A DNA stretch of 64,000 nt, taken from positions 30,267 through 94,266 of the forward strand of contig JADJXM010000034.1 in assembly GCA_016715865.1 (NCBI GenBank), given 5' to 3'. A model generated the notes under the pieces. That model worked only from the letters and a program-made list of their open reading frames with translations. It did no database searches and had not been told where the DNA came from. The position numbers were made by a program, and so were the translations under genes. Shown one piece after another: positions 9,985-28,926 of the stretch (position 1 is the stretch's first letter; each line of letters begins with the position of its first letter). Source of the DNA: Acidobacteriota bacterium (GTDB taxonomy: Bacteria > Acidobacteriota > Blastocatellia > RBC074).

Positions 9985-12728
9985 GATCCCTCTCTTTCCG
10001 CGCCCTTCATCAGCTTCTGATAGACGAATGAGACGATGAGCAGGACGATGCCCAGAAAGACGAATGAGATGATGCGGTACAGCTGATCGAGAGATGAGAG
10101 GTCGAAGAGGAATACCTTGATGATCGTCATGCTCAGAATGATAAGCGCCATGATGCGAGCCAGCCGGTTACGCCGCCAGATGCCGATGAGCAGCATCGCT
10201 CCTCCATAGACCGCCCAGATGATCGAGATCGACAGTTGTTTTGCCAGTTGCAGGTTTTTCCATTCGGTCGCCGCCGTGGTGTCAATCCCGCTCAACTGCT
10301 TGTCGAAGTAATTGTTCGATTCAACGCTCAAAGCGATCAATGCCAGCACATTAATGATTATCAGAATTGCTGGTGCGATCCATTTCCACCATGGTTCGGC
10401 ACGGTCGGACCGGGTCAGAGCATGCAATCCGAAAGCGAGCGATGCGATGACGATCAGAAACCCGGCGAAGGTCGAGTTGAGCAGTAAAGTCCGCCCCGTA
10501 ATGGCGCCGTTCAGATCGATGAAGATGATCTTGAAAACGGCGATCCCGAGCAGCGCCAGCGCAGCGTTCTGCATCCATCTGCGGCCCTGTTTGAGCGCAA
10601 TTCCAAGTGCAACGGCGCCGTATATGCTGATGACTGTCGTCAATGAGAAGTCACGCATGCCGGCCTCAAAACCGTATCTTGAGGTATCAGGCGTCCGCAT
10701 GCGGGCGGTGAAATGGCCGCTCGCCTCGAGGCAGAGCCCGACCAGTGCGGCCAGATTGCCCGCAGCCAGCAGGCCGTTGAGGGCTTCGCTGCGTTCGGAA
10801 ATGGCGGTCTCATCGGCACGGGCATAGCTGAAGTAAGCGAAAGCAAGCGCCGCGACGAGCAGCGCGAATGCGCCGAAGACCGGATTGACGATGAGCGTCC
10901 TCCACGGCGCAGCATAATACTGGCTGTCAATCATGATCACTTTGCCTGCCGTCATCGCGAGCAGGACCAGCGCCGCGATTCTGAGCAACATGAGCCTGCG
11001 TTTCAGGCCTGTCACGAGCATCAGGCAGCTGAATACGGCCCACAGCAATGTGATGAAGAAGTGTTTCAGGCTGTCGAGCCAGGCGATCGAATTCCAGAGC
11101 GCCGGTTCATCATTCAGCCGCTGCCTGAATGGAAACTTTGCTGCTTCGTAAAAATCGCGGAGATCAAAGCTCAACCAGGTCAGCAGCAGCGCGACGGTGG
11201 CCATGAGGCAGGCTCCGCGGACAATTGTACGCTCATCTGCGCCTTCATCGTCATCGTTCCTGCGGAGCATCCAGATGACCGCGACCAGCGAGGCGATGAG
11301 CACCAGACTCGAAGCTCCGCGTTTGTTGATGAGAGGTGTGAAGACTCCCCCGGCCCTGAATGAAAATTCGAAGAGGTCGATCTTCAGCCAGTGCAGCAGC
11401 GCCACTCCAAAGACCGCCAGTGCTGCACCATACGTTAAGCGGCTTCCTGTCCTTTGCGCGATCCAGATAAGAATTGCGCCCTCGATCGCCCACGCCATCG
11501 TCGTCCAGTGCTGGTCAAGCTGAATCGGAATCGCCAGCGTCAAAAAGAGCGAGGCCATGCCCAGAAACGTCAGCACCAGGTAGCGGTCCTCGCGATCGCG
11601 CTGCCACGTCAGATACCCCAGCGAAAGATAGAAGGCCGAAATCACCACGGCGAAGAGTCCAAGATACGCGTGATTCTCTGGTTCTATCAGCCTGTAACTC
11701 GTTCCGAAATAGAGGACGGCGTTGATCAGAATCAGGGCCACGTCGGGCAGTTTGACTAAACGGCGATGAATCACGTTATGCAAAACCGCCAGCAGAGCAA
11801 AGATCACGAAGAGAATCGAAAAGAAGACGATCGTCGTTACCAGCTTTTCAGGAGCATACCATTCATCGAGCCATGCGGCGGACATCAATACCGTTGCGAC
11901 GAAGGCGAGATAGTTCAGAATTCGCCATTGCTTGAACCAGGCCAGCGCGAGGACTCCGAGATCGAGCAGGACGATGTAGCTGAAGAGGCCCGTCTGATTG
12001 TCTTTTCCTGTCGAGAGCAAAACAGGCGTCAGGAACCCTCCGATCAGCCCGAGAATCGCAATTGCCAGGGCATCGTAACGCGCAGCCAGAAGCACCGCAG
12101 TAGCCGTGACCAGCGACATGAATATGAACGCCGGCATCTGATCGATCAGGTGATAACGACCGAATGCTGCGAAGATTGAGAGGTAGAGGATCGCGATGCC
12201 GCCTCCAGAAAGCCCGTGAGCGTAGTGTTTGTATCCCTTACTGCGCAGCCGTTCTCCGCCCAGAAGAAATCCAATGCCGATGGCGATCCCGATCATGATT
12301 CGGCCCGTTGCGCCGATCCACTGATTTTCGAAGGCGTATTTGAGGAAGAACCCGACCGCCAGGATGATTGCGAGGATGCCGATGCGGTTGAACCAGTTGC
12401 CTCCGATGAGCGCTTCCAGATCCCTCGCCTCGGGCAGGCGAAACCGCGAGGCTTTCGGTTGCGGCGCCGGCAGCTCCGGTTCCACCTCGGCAGGAATTTC
12501 CGGCGTTTCAAGCGGCATGTCTGGCGTGGGATGAATTGTTAAAACCTGTGGAGCCGGTGTCTCGACGGGCGTCGGAGCCGGCTCGGTCCCTTGCGGCACG
12601 AAATCAATGCCGAGGCGTTTCTCGATCTCGTAGATTCTGGATATCTGCTGGTAGATGACGCTTTCCAACTGGTCCAGTCGCTGAATTATCTGTTTGTTTG
12701 GGTCCGGCGTGGGGTTTTCGTCTGCCAT
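9981..12728 (-). CDS. DUF2339 polytopic membrane protein
   Basis: A 915-residue protein. Residues 1-105 are soluble: a short coiled coil (QRLDQLESVIYQQISRIYEIEKRLG) and a Pro-rich linker. The rest has two dozen or more hydrophobic helices, starting with the family segment IGGNWFNRIGILAIILAVGFFLKYAFEN (about 108-135). DUF2339 proteins are very large inner-membrane proteins of unknown function. The coupling with DUF3999 downstream, also seen in other bacteria, suggests the two form one envelope complex. Confidence 0.88.
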   Translation of the reverse strand: MADENPTPDPNKQIIQRLDQLESVIYQQISRIYEIEKRLGIDFVPQGTEPAPTPVETPAPQVLTIHPTPDMPLETPEIPAEVEPELPAPQPKASRFRLPEARDLEALIGGNWFNRIGILAIILAVGFFLKYAFENQWIGATGRIMIGIAIGIGFLLGGERLRSKGYKHYAHGLSGGGIAILYLSIFAAFGRYHLIDQMPAFIFMSLVTATAVLLAARYDALAIAILGLIGGFLTPVLLSTGKDNQTGLFSYIVLLDLGVLALAWFKQWRILNYLAFVATVLMSAAWLDEWYAPEKLVTTIVFFSILFVIFALLAVLHNVIHRRLVKLPDVALILINAVLYFGTSYRLIEPENHAYLGLFAVVISAFYLSLGYLTWQRDREDRYLVLTFLGMASLFLTLAIPIQLDQHWTTMAWAIEGAILIWIAQRTGSRLTYGAALAVFGVALLHWLKIDLFEFSFRAGGVFTPLINKRGASSLVLIASLVAVIWMLRRNDDDEGADERTIVRGACLMATVALLLTWLSFDLRDFYEAAKFPFRQRLNDEPALWNSIAWLDSLKHFFITLLWAVFSCLMLVTGLKRRLMLLRIAALVLLAMTAGKVIMIDSQYYAAPWRTLIVNPVFGAFALLVAALAFAYFSYARADETAISERSEALNGLLAAGNLAALVGLCLEASGHFTARMRTPDTSRYGFEAGMRDFSLTTVISIYGAVALGIALKQGRRWMQNAALALLGIAVFKIIFIDLNGAITGRTLLLNSTFAGFLIVIASLAFGLHALTRSDRAEPWWKWIAPAILIIINVLALIALSVESNNYFDKQLSGIDTTAATEWKNLQLAKQLSISIIWAVYGGAMLLIGIWRRNRLARIMALIILSMTIIKVFLFDLSSLDQLYRIISFVFLGIVLLIVSFVYQKLMKGAEREGS

Positions 12729-12749
12729 AGCGTCCTTTTAATGTTTGCA

Positions 12750-12816
12750 AGGTACAGAACCGGGAGTACGGAACCGGTTCCGTACCGGTCGCTGACGCCT
12801 CCGGTTCCTACTCCCA
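12750..12816. repeat. Palindromic element with ACCGGTCGCTGACGC core
   Basis: Between two genes lies a perfect 20-base palindrome, GTACGGAACCGGTTCCGTAC (12766-12785). It is nested in a larger inverted repeat whose arms are GGGAGTACGGAACCGG and CCGGTTCCTACTCCC. The core ACCGGTCGCTGACGC recurs with one or two changes at 45976-45996. It looks like a REP-type intergenic element. Confidence 0.8.
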
Positions 12817-12825
12817 GTTTGCAGG

Positions 12826-14469
12826 TTATCGCTGTACTGGAAGGCCGAATTGACCAAGGTGTGAATCAGGATTGTTGAGGGCCGTTCCGAGCGCCATCGA
12901 GAGGACGGGTCGGATGTCTTCGGGAGCGATGACCGCATCGACAAAGCCCCTCGCGGCCGCATACTTCGCATCCAGTTGTCGCTCGTATTCCGATCGGACC
13001 TTGTCGATTTCGGTGAGCAGCGATTCATCAGGTTCCTGGTCATTTTGCCTGAGTTTCTCGAGTTGTGAGGCGAAGAGGGCCATGACGGCCGACTCGCCCT
13101 CCATGACACCCATCCTCCCGGTAGGCAGCGTAAAAATGAAGTCCGGATCGAAGCCCTGACCAGCCATGGCGTAATAACCGGCGCCGCTGGCGTGATTGAC
13201 AGTCAGGACAATCTTCGGAACAGTCGTCGTGGCCATGGCTTCGACGAATCTGGCTCCGGCACGAATGATGCCTGATTGTTCAGCCTCGACTCCCACCATA
13301 AAACCTGAAACATCCTGAATGAAAAGCAGCGGTGTTCCATGACGATTGCAGGTCTCGATGAAATAAGCGGTCTTTTCAGCGCTTTCGGTATAGATAATCC
13401 CGCCGAATTTTGGTGGTTGCCCGGAAGCGCCGGGAATCAAACCGCGGTTGTTGGCGATGATGCCGACGGTGATCCCGCAGACTCTGGCATGGCCGACGAT
13501 CATCTCACGGGCGAAGTCGGCCTGGAATTCATCGAAACTGTCCCGGTCCAGAATACAGTCGAGCATCTTTCGCGCGTTGTAGGGGGCGCGGTGATCCGCT
13601 GGGATGATGTCATAAAGATCCGTCGACGGCAGTGCGGGTTCGTCACTGGTAACGTGAGTTGACCGGTCGGGACGAGCGGGCAACTCCAGGATTATTTCGC
13701 GAATTCTGGCCAGGCACTCATCATCGTTTTTCGAACGATAATGTGCGACTCCGGAGATGGCATTGTGCATTCGAGCTCCGCCGAGAGTTTCGCTGTCAAC
13801 CTTCTGCCCGGTCGCTCCCTTGACCAGATTCGGCCCGCCGAGGCCCATAAATGACGTTCCTTCAACCATGAGGATGACGTCTGAAAGCGCCGGCAGGTAC
13901 GCTCCACCCGCTACGCATTGTCCCATGACTGCGGCGATTTGAGGCACTTTCAGGTATCTGCGCATGATCGAGTTGTAATAGAAGATGCGGGCTGCGCCGT
14001 ATTGACCGGGGAAGACACCGCCCTGATAGGGCAGATTGACGCCTGCAGAATCGACCAGATAGATGATCGGAGTCCGGCACCGCATGGCGATCTCCTGCGC
14101 GCGGAGCATTTTTCTGATCGTCTCAGGCCACCATGAGCCGGCTTTGACAGTTGCGTCATTCGCGACGACGACAACTTCGCGCCCGGCAATGGCGCCGATG
14201 CCGGTGACGACTCCGACAGCGGGCGCCTGGCCATCATATTCATCATGAGCGATGAGGAGCCCGATTTCGAGAAATCGAGAATCAGGATCGAGCAGCCGGC
14301 TGATCCGTTCGCGGGCCGTGAGCTTGCCCTGCTGGTGCTGGCGGGCGATCTTGTCCGGCCCGCCTCCCTGTCGCAATTGCTCTTCCAGATTTCTCAAATC
14401 CCGGACCAGCCCCTCGAAATGGGCGCGGTTGGGATTGGCGACATTCTGCTCCTGTTCCGAAAGTTTCAT
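12826..14469 (-). CDS. Acyl-CoA carboxylase carboxyltransferase (beta) subunit
   Basis: Transfers carboxyl from carboxybiotin to an acyl-CoA. At 547 residues it has the length of methylcrotonyl-CoA or propionyl-CoA carboxylase beta subunits. It carries both crotonase-fold halves: the N-terminal half with KLTARERI, LVDSAGVNLPYQGGVFPG and GQCVAGGAYLPALSD; the C-terminal half with FIQDVSGFMVG and NHASGAGYYAMAGQGFDPDF. The VFPGQYGAARIFYYNS segment is closest to the methylcrotonyl-type subunit known for leucine breakdown; that substrate call is inference. No biotin-carrying alpha subunit is adjacent. Confidence 0.88.
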   Translation of the reverse strand: MKLSEQEQNVANPNRAHFEGLVRDLRNLEEQLRQGGGPDKIARQHQQGKLTARERISRLLDPDSRFLEIGLLIAHDEYDGQAPAVGVVTGIGAIAGREVVVVANDATVKAGSWWPETIRKMLRAQEIAMRCRTPIIYLVDSAGVNLPYQGGVFPGQYGAARIFYYNSIMRRYLKVPQIAAVMGQCVAGGAYLPALSDVILMVEGTSFMGLGGPNLVKGATGQKVDSETLGGARMHNAISGVAHYRSKNDDECLARIREIILELPARPDRSTHVTSDEPALPSTDLYDIIPADHRAPYNARKMLDCILDRDSFDEFQADFAREMIVGHARVCGITVGIIANNRGLIPGASGQPPKFGGIIYTESAEKTAYFIETCNRHGTPLLFIQDVSGFMVGVEAEQSGIIRAGARFVEAMATTTVPKIVLTVNHASGAGYYAMAGQGFDPDFIFTLPTGRMGVMEGESAVMALFASQLEKLRQNDQEPDESLLTEIDKVRSEYERQLDAKYAAARGFVDAVIAPEDIRPVLSMALGTALNNPDSHLGQFGLPVQR

Positions 14470-14517
14470 AGAGGTATAGATTGGCCAGAGAGCCGGGAGA
14501 TGTCAATGACGCATCGA

Positions 14518-15351
14518 TCAGATGAAATTGATCAGCGTCTGGACGACGCCGACCACCAGCCCGATCCCCGCTCCGAACCAGACGATGGCTCTGATTTCGC
14601 GCCCCGCCGTGTCCATGATCAAATCCTCGATCGCTTCATTTGAAAGGGCGCTGAGCCGTTTCATGAGCAATGCTTTGATATCGAGCCTGTTGCTCAGGAT
14701 CGATATGAAATGGTTGATCGATTGCGACCGGTTCATCGAGCCTTCGGCCAGAATCGATTCCGGCACCTGAGCCATTGCCTGGGCGATCGTTGTTCGGACA
14801 TAAAGGTTTTCGACGATCCTGTCGGCCAGTTGATCGATCGATTCACCGACGATGCGGTAAAGGGCTTCATCGTCCAGAAAGTATTCGGTCACAATGCGAC
14901 GCAGCAGGGTGAAGCGACGGCCGATCTCGGTCTCGACGATGCTGCGCAGGGAGCGCACGATCTCCCAGCGCGTTTCAGCGGAATCGCGCAGGTGATAAAG
15001 GCGCTCTCGCAGGTGCTCCGTGACGAGGCTAATCGTCGATTCGCTCTGGGAATGATGCAGGTATTCTCGATGCGCAATCGATGTGATCTCGGGCTCCAGA
15101 TCAAGCTGAAGTATCTCCTCCGAGATCGTCTCCACATCCAGCAATCGCTCGGCGATGACTGTGGACAGCGCTTCGATGAAATGATCCCGTTCCTTTGGGA
15201 GCATCCCCGGCGTGAGCGGAATTCTACGCCCGAAGATGTAGATCGGGTAACGGGGACGAAAGAGCATCCTGACTGCCAGCCAGGCGGCGATATACCCGTG
15301 CGCCGTGGCAACCAGTAAGGGGCTCAGTTTGATCAGTAAGTCGATATTCAT
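14518..15351 (-). CDS. DUF445 family membrane protein
   Basis: A 277-residue protein with N-terminal (about 5-25) and C-terminal (about 255-275) hydrophobic helices around a long helical domain. The N-terminal segment AWLAVRMLFRPRYPIYIFGRRIPLTPGMLPKERD is the family hallmark: a cytoplasmic loop after the first helix, with an R-x-P-L-TPGMLPK signature. DUF445 proteins (YheB-like) have no settled function. Confidence 0.85.
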   Translation of the reverse strand: MNIDLLIKLSPLLVATAHGYIAAWLAVRMLFRPRYPIYIFGRRIPLTPGMLPKERDHFIEALSTVIAERLLDVETISEEILQLDLEPEITSIAHREYLHHSQSESTISLVTEHLRERLYHLRDSAETRWEIVRSLRSIVETEIGRRFTLLRRIVTEYFLDDEALYRIVGESIDQLADRIVENLYVRTTIAQAMAQVPESILAEGSMNRSQSINHFISILSNRLDIKALLMKRLSALSNEAIEDLIMDTAGREIRAIVWFGAGIGLVVGVVQTLINFI

Positions 15352-15482
15352 CGATCCGTTTTGACTTCACACGGCTTTCGGGGTAAACAACCACATCCGC
15401 AATTTGTTGAAATAACTTTATCACCCGGACTGGTCTTTTGAAATACCCTGAAAACCGGCGCCTCCGGTCCAGGAATAACACT

Positions 15483-15898
15483 ATGAATACTGAAAATATT
15501 CACAATTGGAGCGAGACGCGAATCCGCGTCAGGTATGCCGAGACCGATCAGGCCGGCGTCGTTTACCATGCCAATTACCTGGTCTGGTTCGAGGTCGGCA
15601 GGGTCGAACTCTGTCGCGATCACGGATTCAATTATCGCGACATGGAGAAGCAATCGGACGCCATTCTTCCGGTCATCGATCTCAAGGTTACTTACAGGAG
15701 CCCGGCCCTCTACGACGATGTCATCCTGATTCGCACCCGCTTGAAATTCCTGCGCACGCGTTCGGTATCATTTATATATGAAGTGTACCGCGATACTGAC
15801 ATGACTCTTCTGGCAGAAGGCGAGACCTATCACGTAGTGGTCAATAAAGAGGGCAGGGCGAAATCCTTCCCACCTGAATTCGCCGCAAAAATGAGGAG

Positions 15899-15911
<13 letters not shown>
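15483..15911 (+). CDS. Acyl-CoA thioesterase, YbgC/4-hydroxybenzoyl-CoA type
   Basis: Hotdog-fold thioesterase of about 142 residues. The active-site segment is RVRYAETDQAGVVYHANYLVWFE, with the catalytic Asp in TDQAGVVYH, and the later KVTYRSPALYDD and RLKFLRTRSVSF strands fit the YbgC group. The ATG at 15483 is preferred because an earlier in-frame start adds a basic tail absent from the family. The last codons and the TAA stop (AGCAGTAAAAAGTAA) lie inside a heptamer repeat. YbgC is often linked to Tol-Pal function, but no tol genes are here. Confidence 0.88.
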
Positions 15912-17090
<1,179 letters not shown>

Positions 17091-17105
17091 GATGTCCTCC
17101 AAATT

Positions 17106-17148
17106 AGTTTCCAGTTTCCAGTCGGGAAACTTCTCCCACAGGAAACTA
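17106..17148. repeat. AGTTTCC / GGAAACT repeat between SPFH and NfeD genes
   Basis: AGTTTCCAGTTTCCAG is followed by its partial complement GGAAACTTCTCCCACAGGAAACT. A nearly identical block, GGAAACTACTCCCACTGGAAAC, is at 30777-30798, so this is a second dispersed intergenic family. Confidence 0.6.
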
Positions 17149-17156
17149 TTCTCACA

Positions 17157-17664
<508 letters not shown>

Positions 17665-17709
17665 AAAGATAGACGGTCTTGAATCCGGGAAAATCGCCTG
17701 CGCAGATTG

Positions 17710-17747
<38 letters not shown>

Positions 17748-17818
17748 GAATTGCGATGTCAATCATCTATACGAAGAATAATGGCGGCAGGATCGAAATA
17801 TCGGTGAAAATCGGCGAC

Positions 17819-18622
<804 letters not shown>

Positions 18623-18623
18623 A

Positions 18624-19394
18624 TCATTTGGTCACGCCCCGTTCGGCCGTTTCTATGAATTCGATCAGGTAATCGACTTCAGGCGTCGGCGTCATTTCAG
18701 CCTTAATTCGCTCGATCGCCTGTGATGTATTGAGCTTCGACGCGAGCAGTATCCGGAATGCCTTCTGGATGTCCTGGACCGTTTCGCTTGAAAAGCCTTT
18801 TCTTCGCAGCCCGATGCTGTTTGCACCATAACATTTTGCGTCCGCACCGTCTGTGCGTGCGTAGGGCAGTGCATCCTTGACGATCTTGGAGTAGGCGCCG
18901 ATAAAGGCGTATGATCCGACGCGACAGAACTGATGCACCCCGACAAAGGCGCCGAGTGTGATGTGATCGTTGATTGTGACGTGGCCCGCCAGAGAAGCTG
19001 CGTTCGCAAAGATGTTGTGAGATCCGACACGGCTGTCGTGCGCGATGTGGGACTGCGTCATGAACAGGTTGTTGTCGCCGACCGAGGTGATCCCCCCGCC
19101 ACCCACGGTCCCCCGATTCATCGTCACATATTCGCGGATAACGTTTCTCTCGCCAACTATCAGTCTCGTATCCTCCCCACTGTACTTCAGATCCTGCGGC
19201 GGAAGCCCGATCGAAGCGAAGGGATAGATGCGCGTTCCACGTCCGATCTCACACGGCCCCTCGATCACGACATGGCCGGCGATCTCGATATCTTCGCGCA
19301 GGATTACCTTGTCTCCGATGAGCGTATAGGGGCCCACCGAAACTCCTGCTCCCACTTCTGCGCCTGGATGAATGATGGATGTTGGATGAATCAT
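18624..19394 (-). CDS. lpxA: Acyl-ACP--UDP-N-acetylglucosamine O-acyltransferase LpxA
   Basis: First committed step of lipid A synthesis. The 256-residue protein has a left-handed beta-helix of hexapeptide repeats from residue 1, the catalytic His119 in HIAHD, the DLKYSGEDT and IREYVTMNRGT segments, and the C-terminal helical region beginning GLRRKGFS. Its ATG is preceded directly by a heptamer repeat, with no Shine-Dalgarno site; the 16 bases before the ATG are the same as those before ppa. Confidence 0.96.
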   Translation of the reverse strand: MIHPTSIIHPGAEVGAGVSVGPYTLIGDKVILREDIEIAGHVVIEGPCEIGRGTRIYPFASIGLPPQDLKYSGEDTRLIVGERNVIREYVTMNRGTVGGGGITSVGDNNLFMTQSHIAHDSRVGSHNIFANAASLAGHVTINDHITLGAFVGVHQFCRVGSYAFIGAYSKIVKDALPYARTDGADAKCYGANSIGLRRKGFSSETVQDIQKAFRILLASKLNTSQAIERIKAEMTPTPEVDYLIEFIETAERGVTK

Positions 19395-19952
<558 letters not shown>

Positions 19953-19984
19953 AAGTGTGTTTTTGGAGGCAGGAAGTGTCTGGC

Positions 19985-21010
19985 TCAAGATTTCATGACT
20001 GCCTTCTCGAGTTTTTTTAATCGGTCAAATATTTCTGGTAAACGCGTGTAAAGAACCTGAGAGCGGCGCCAAGCCTGATAGTCCATTGCCGGCATCATTC
20101 CTCCGACCAGTTTGCCGCTTTCGACGCTCTTGGTGACGCCGGTGCGGGCGGTGATGATCGCTCCATCGCCGATCGTGATGTGCTGATTGGTGCCGATCTG
20201 ACCGGCGATGATGCATCTTCGGCCGATTCGCGTCCCGCCGGAAAAGCCGGCAAGCGCCGCCACGACCGTGTCTTCACCGATCTCGACATTGTGTCCGATT
20301 TGAATCAGATTGTCGAATTTCGCTCCGCGACGAATTCTCGTTTCGCCGAAACCTGCGCGATCGACACAACAGTTGGCTCCGATTTCGACGTCGTCCTCGA
20401 TCACTACGCGTCCGATTTGCAGCAGTTTGAACTGGCGGCCCTCTTCATCCGGCGTGAAGCTGAATCCGTCAGCGCCGATCACTGTTCCGCTATGAATCCT
20501 GCATCGCGCTCCGATCGATGTGTCGTCATAGACTGAAACATTGGGGAAGAGAATTGAATCGTCACCTAACTCGACATTGTCTCCAAGGACAACACCCGGG
20601 TGGAGAGTGACGCGGTCGCCGATGGTCGAGTTTCGTCCGATCACGACGCGCGCGTGGATCGAGCAGTCATCCCCGATTCTCGATCCATCCCCGATCACCA
20701 GATCCTGGCTCACCCCTCGAGGTTCATAAGATCGAGCATGAAATATAGATATCGTTCTGGCGAATGCCAGTTTCGGGCTCGACGTGACGAGCAGTGGCCG
20801 ATCAGCAAGTCGCGAGTCTCCAGCCAGTTTGGGCGGCACGATGAGCGCCGATGCCTGAGATCCGGCCGCCACTGCAAGCCGCTGAGCATCGACCACAAAT
20901 GAGACATCACCGGCCTGCGCATCGTCCAGCGAAGCGACTCCGCTGATTTCAATTAATTCAGATCCTGAAACCTGTGCCGATATCCGGGCGGCCAGCTCTT
21001 TCAGTTGCAT
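19985..21010 (-). CDS. lpxD: UDP-3-O-acylglucosamine N-acyltransferase LpxD
   Basis: Third enzyme of lipid A synthesis. At 341 residues it has the usual size. The N-terminal uridine-binding domain (residues 1-100, GVASLDDAQAGDVSFV) precedes a beta-helix of hexapeptide repeats, with the catalytic His in QIGHNVEIG and the conserved GSRIGDDCSIHARVVIG. A short C-terminal helix (IFDRLKKLEKAV) ends the chain. The order ompH - lpxD - fabZ - lpxA is widespread in Gram-negative genomes. Confidence 0.95.
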   Translation of the reverse strand: MQLKELAARISAQVSGSELIEISGVASLDDAQAGDVSFVVDAQRLAVAAGSQASALIVPPKLAGDSRLADRPLLVTSSPKLAFARTISIFHARSYEPRGVSQDLVIGDGSRIGDDCSIHARVVIGRNSTIGDRVTLHPGVVLGDNVELGDDSILFPNVSVYDDTSIGARCRIHSGTVIGADGFSFTPDEEGRQFKLLQIGRVVIEDDVEIGANCCVDRAGFGETRIRRGAKFDNLIQIGHNVEIGEDTVVAALAGFSGGTRIGRRCIIAGQIGTNQHITIGDGAIITARTGVTKSVESGKLVGGMMPAMDYQAWRRSQVLYTRLPEIFDRLKKLEKAVMKS

Positions 21011-21142
21011 ACCTTCGACCTGCCAAAATAAAGAGAGGCGCCGGGGCGGGATTCGGATAGTTGAGTGAGATGCTCATTTGGCTCTCGCCTCTCTCATTCC
21101 GTATCCTGCACCGGACACCTTTCGATTACAAGACTCGCCGAA

Positions 21143-21781
<639 letters not shown>

Positions 21782-21857
21782 CGTTGTACTTACTCCTTAA
21801 CTGATCGAATAGTAAAATTATTGAAAGCGTATCTGTGGCAAATCAAGACAGCCGCCA

Positions 21858-22451
21858 CTAGGGCTTCTTCGGAGCGGCCGCCGCGGAGGCTGCCGGGGCT
21901 GGATTCACCTTGTTGTACTCTTTGACGAAATCATCAGTCACGTTTGCCGACGCTGCTGCGAAGACGACTATGCCCGTCTCCTGCAACCTTCTCGCGTCGA
22001 AGACATGCGTGATCCCGTGTTTAGAGCAATACTGATCGAGATATTTGCTCAGTTTATCGTAGATCGGTCCCGTGTCCTCTTCCTCGCGTTTGCGGGCTAT
22101 CGCCTGTGAGTCTTCGAGCATGCGCTGGTATTCCTTCTTGCCCGATTCCAACTCTTCCGACAGCTTGGCTGCCTGCTGCGGAGTCAGCGACCTGTTCTCC
22201 TGCAGTGTCTTTTCCTGTGCGGCCAGCTTCGATTGCAGGGCTTCGAGCTGCTGGTACCGCGGCGTGAATTCTCCCTGCAGTTTGTCGTATTTCGCCTTGA
22301 GCTCGCCTATCCGTTCACGAAAAGAGAGAACGTCGACAATGGCTATTTTCATCTTCGGCACCTGTCCGCCCGCGGCCTGTGCCATCGCGCTCGTCCCCAT
22401 AAGCAGGAGCATTGGCAGCAGTGTTAGTAAGAGTAATAATCTGGTTTTCAT
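21858..22451 (-). CDS. OmpH/Skp-like periplasmic chaperone, second copy
   Basis: About 197 residues: signal peptide ending near AMAQA, the OmpH N-terminal strand KIAIVDVLSFRERIGELKAKYDKL, then coiled coil (about 60-130) and a C-terminal VTDDFVKEYNKVNPA that parallels the neighbouring copy (ITEDFMAEYNKVNPS). The shared ends indicate tandem duplication. The ATG at 22451 starts the signal peptide cleanly; an upstream ATG at 22469 adds only six residues. Confidence 0.88.
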   Translation of the reverse strand: MKTRLLLLLTLLPMLLLMGTSAMAQAAGGQVPKMKIAIVDVLSFRERIGELKAKYDKLQGEFTPRYQQLEALQSKLAAQEKTLQENRSLTPQQAAKLSEELESGKKEYQRMLEDSQAIARKREEEDTGPIYDKLSKYLDQYCSKHGITHVFDARRLQETGIVVFAAASANVTDDFVKEYNKVNPAPAASAAAAPKKP

Positions 22452-22510
22452 TCTCGGGAAATTCTCCATTCTGTAAATGCTTAAAAGTCCTGGCGCTCCT
22501 CGCCCAATTT

Positions 22511-28238
<5,728 letters not shown>

Positions 28239-28242
28239 CAAC

Positions 28243-28922
<680 letters not shown>

Positions 28923-28926
<4 letters not shown>

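Noticed and set aside
10236..12542. Several plus-strand frames in the DUF2339 region
   Set aside because: All lie opposite the long DUF2339 gene and show charged low-complexity sequence typical of antisense of membrane proteins.
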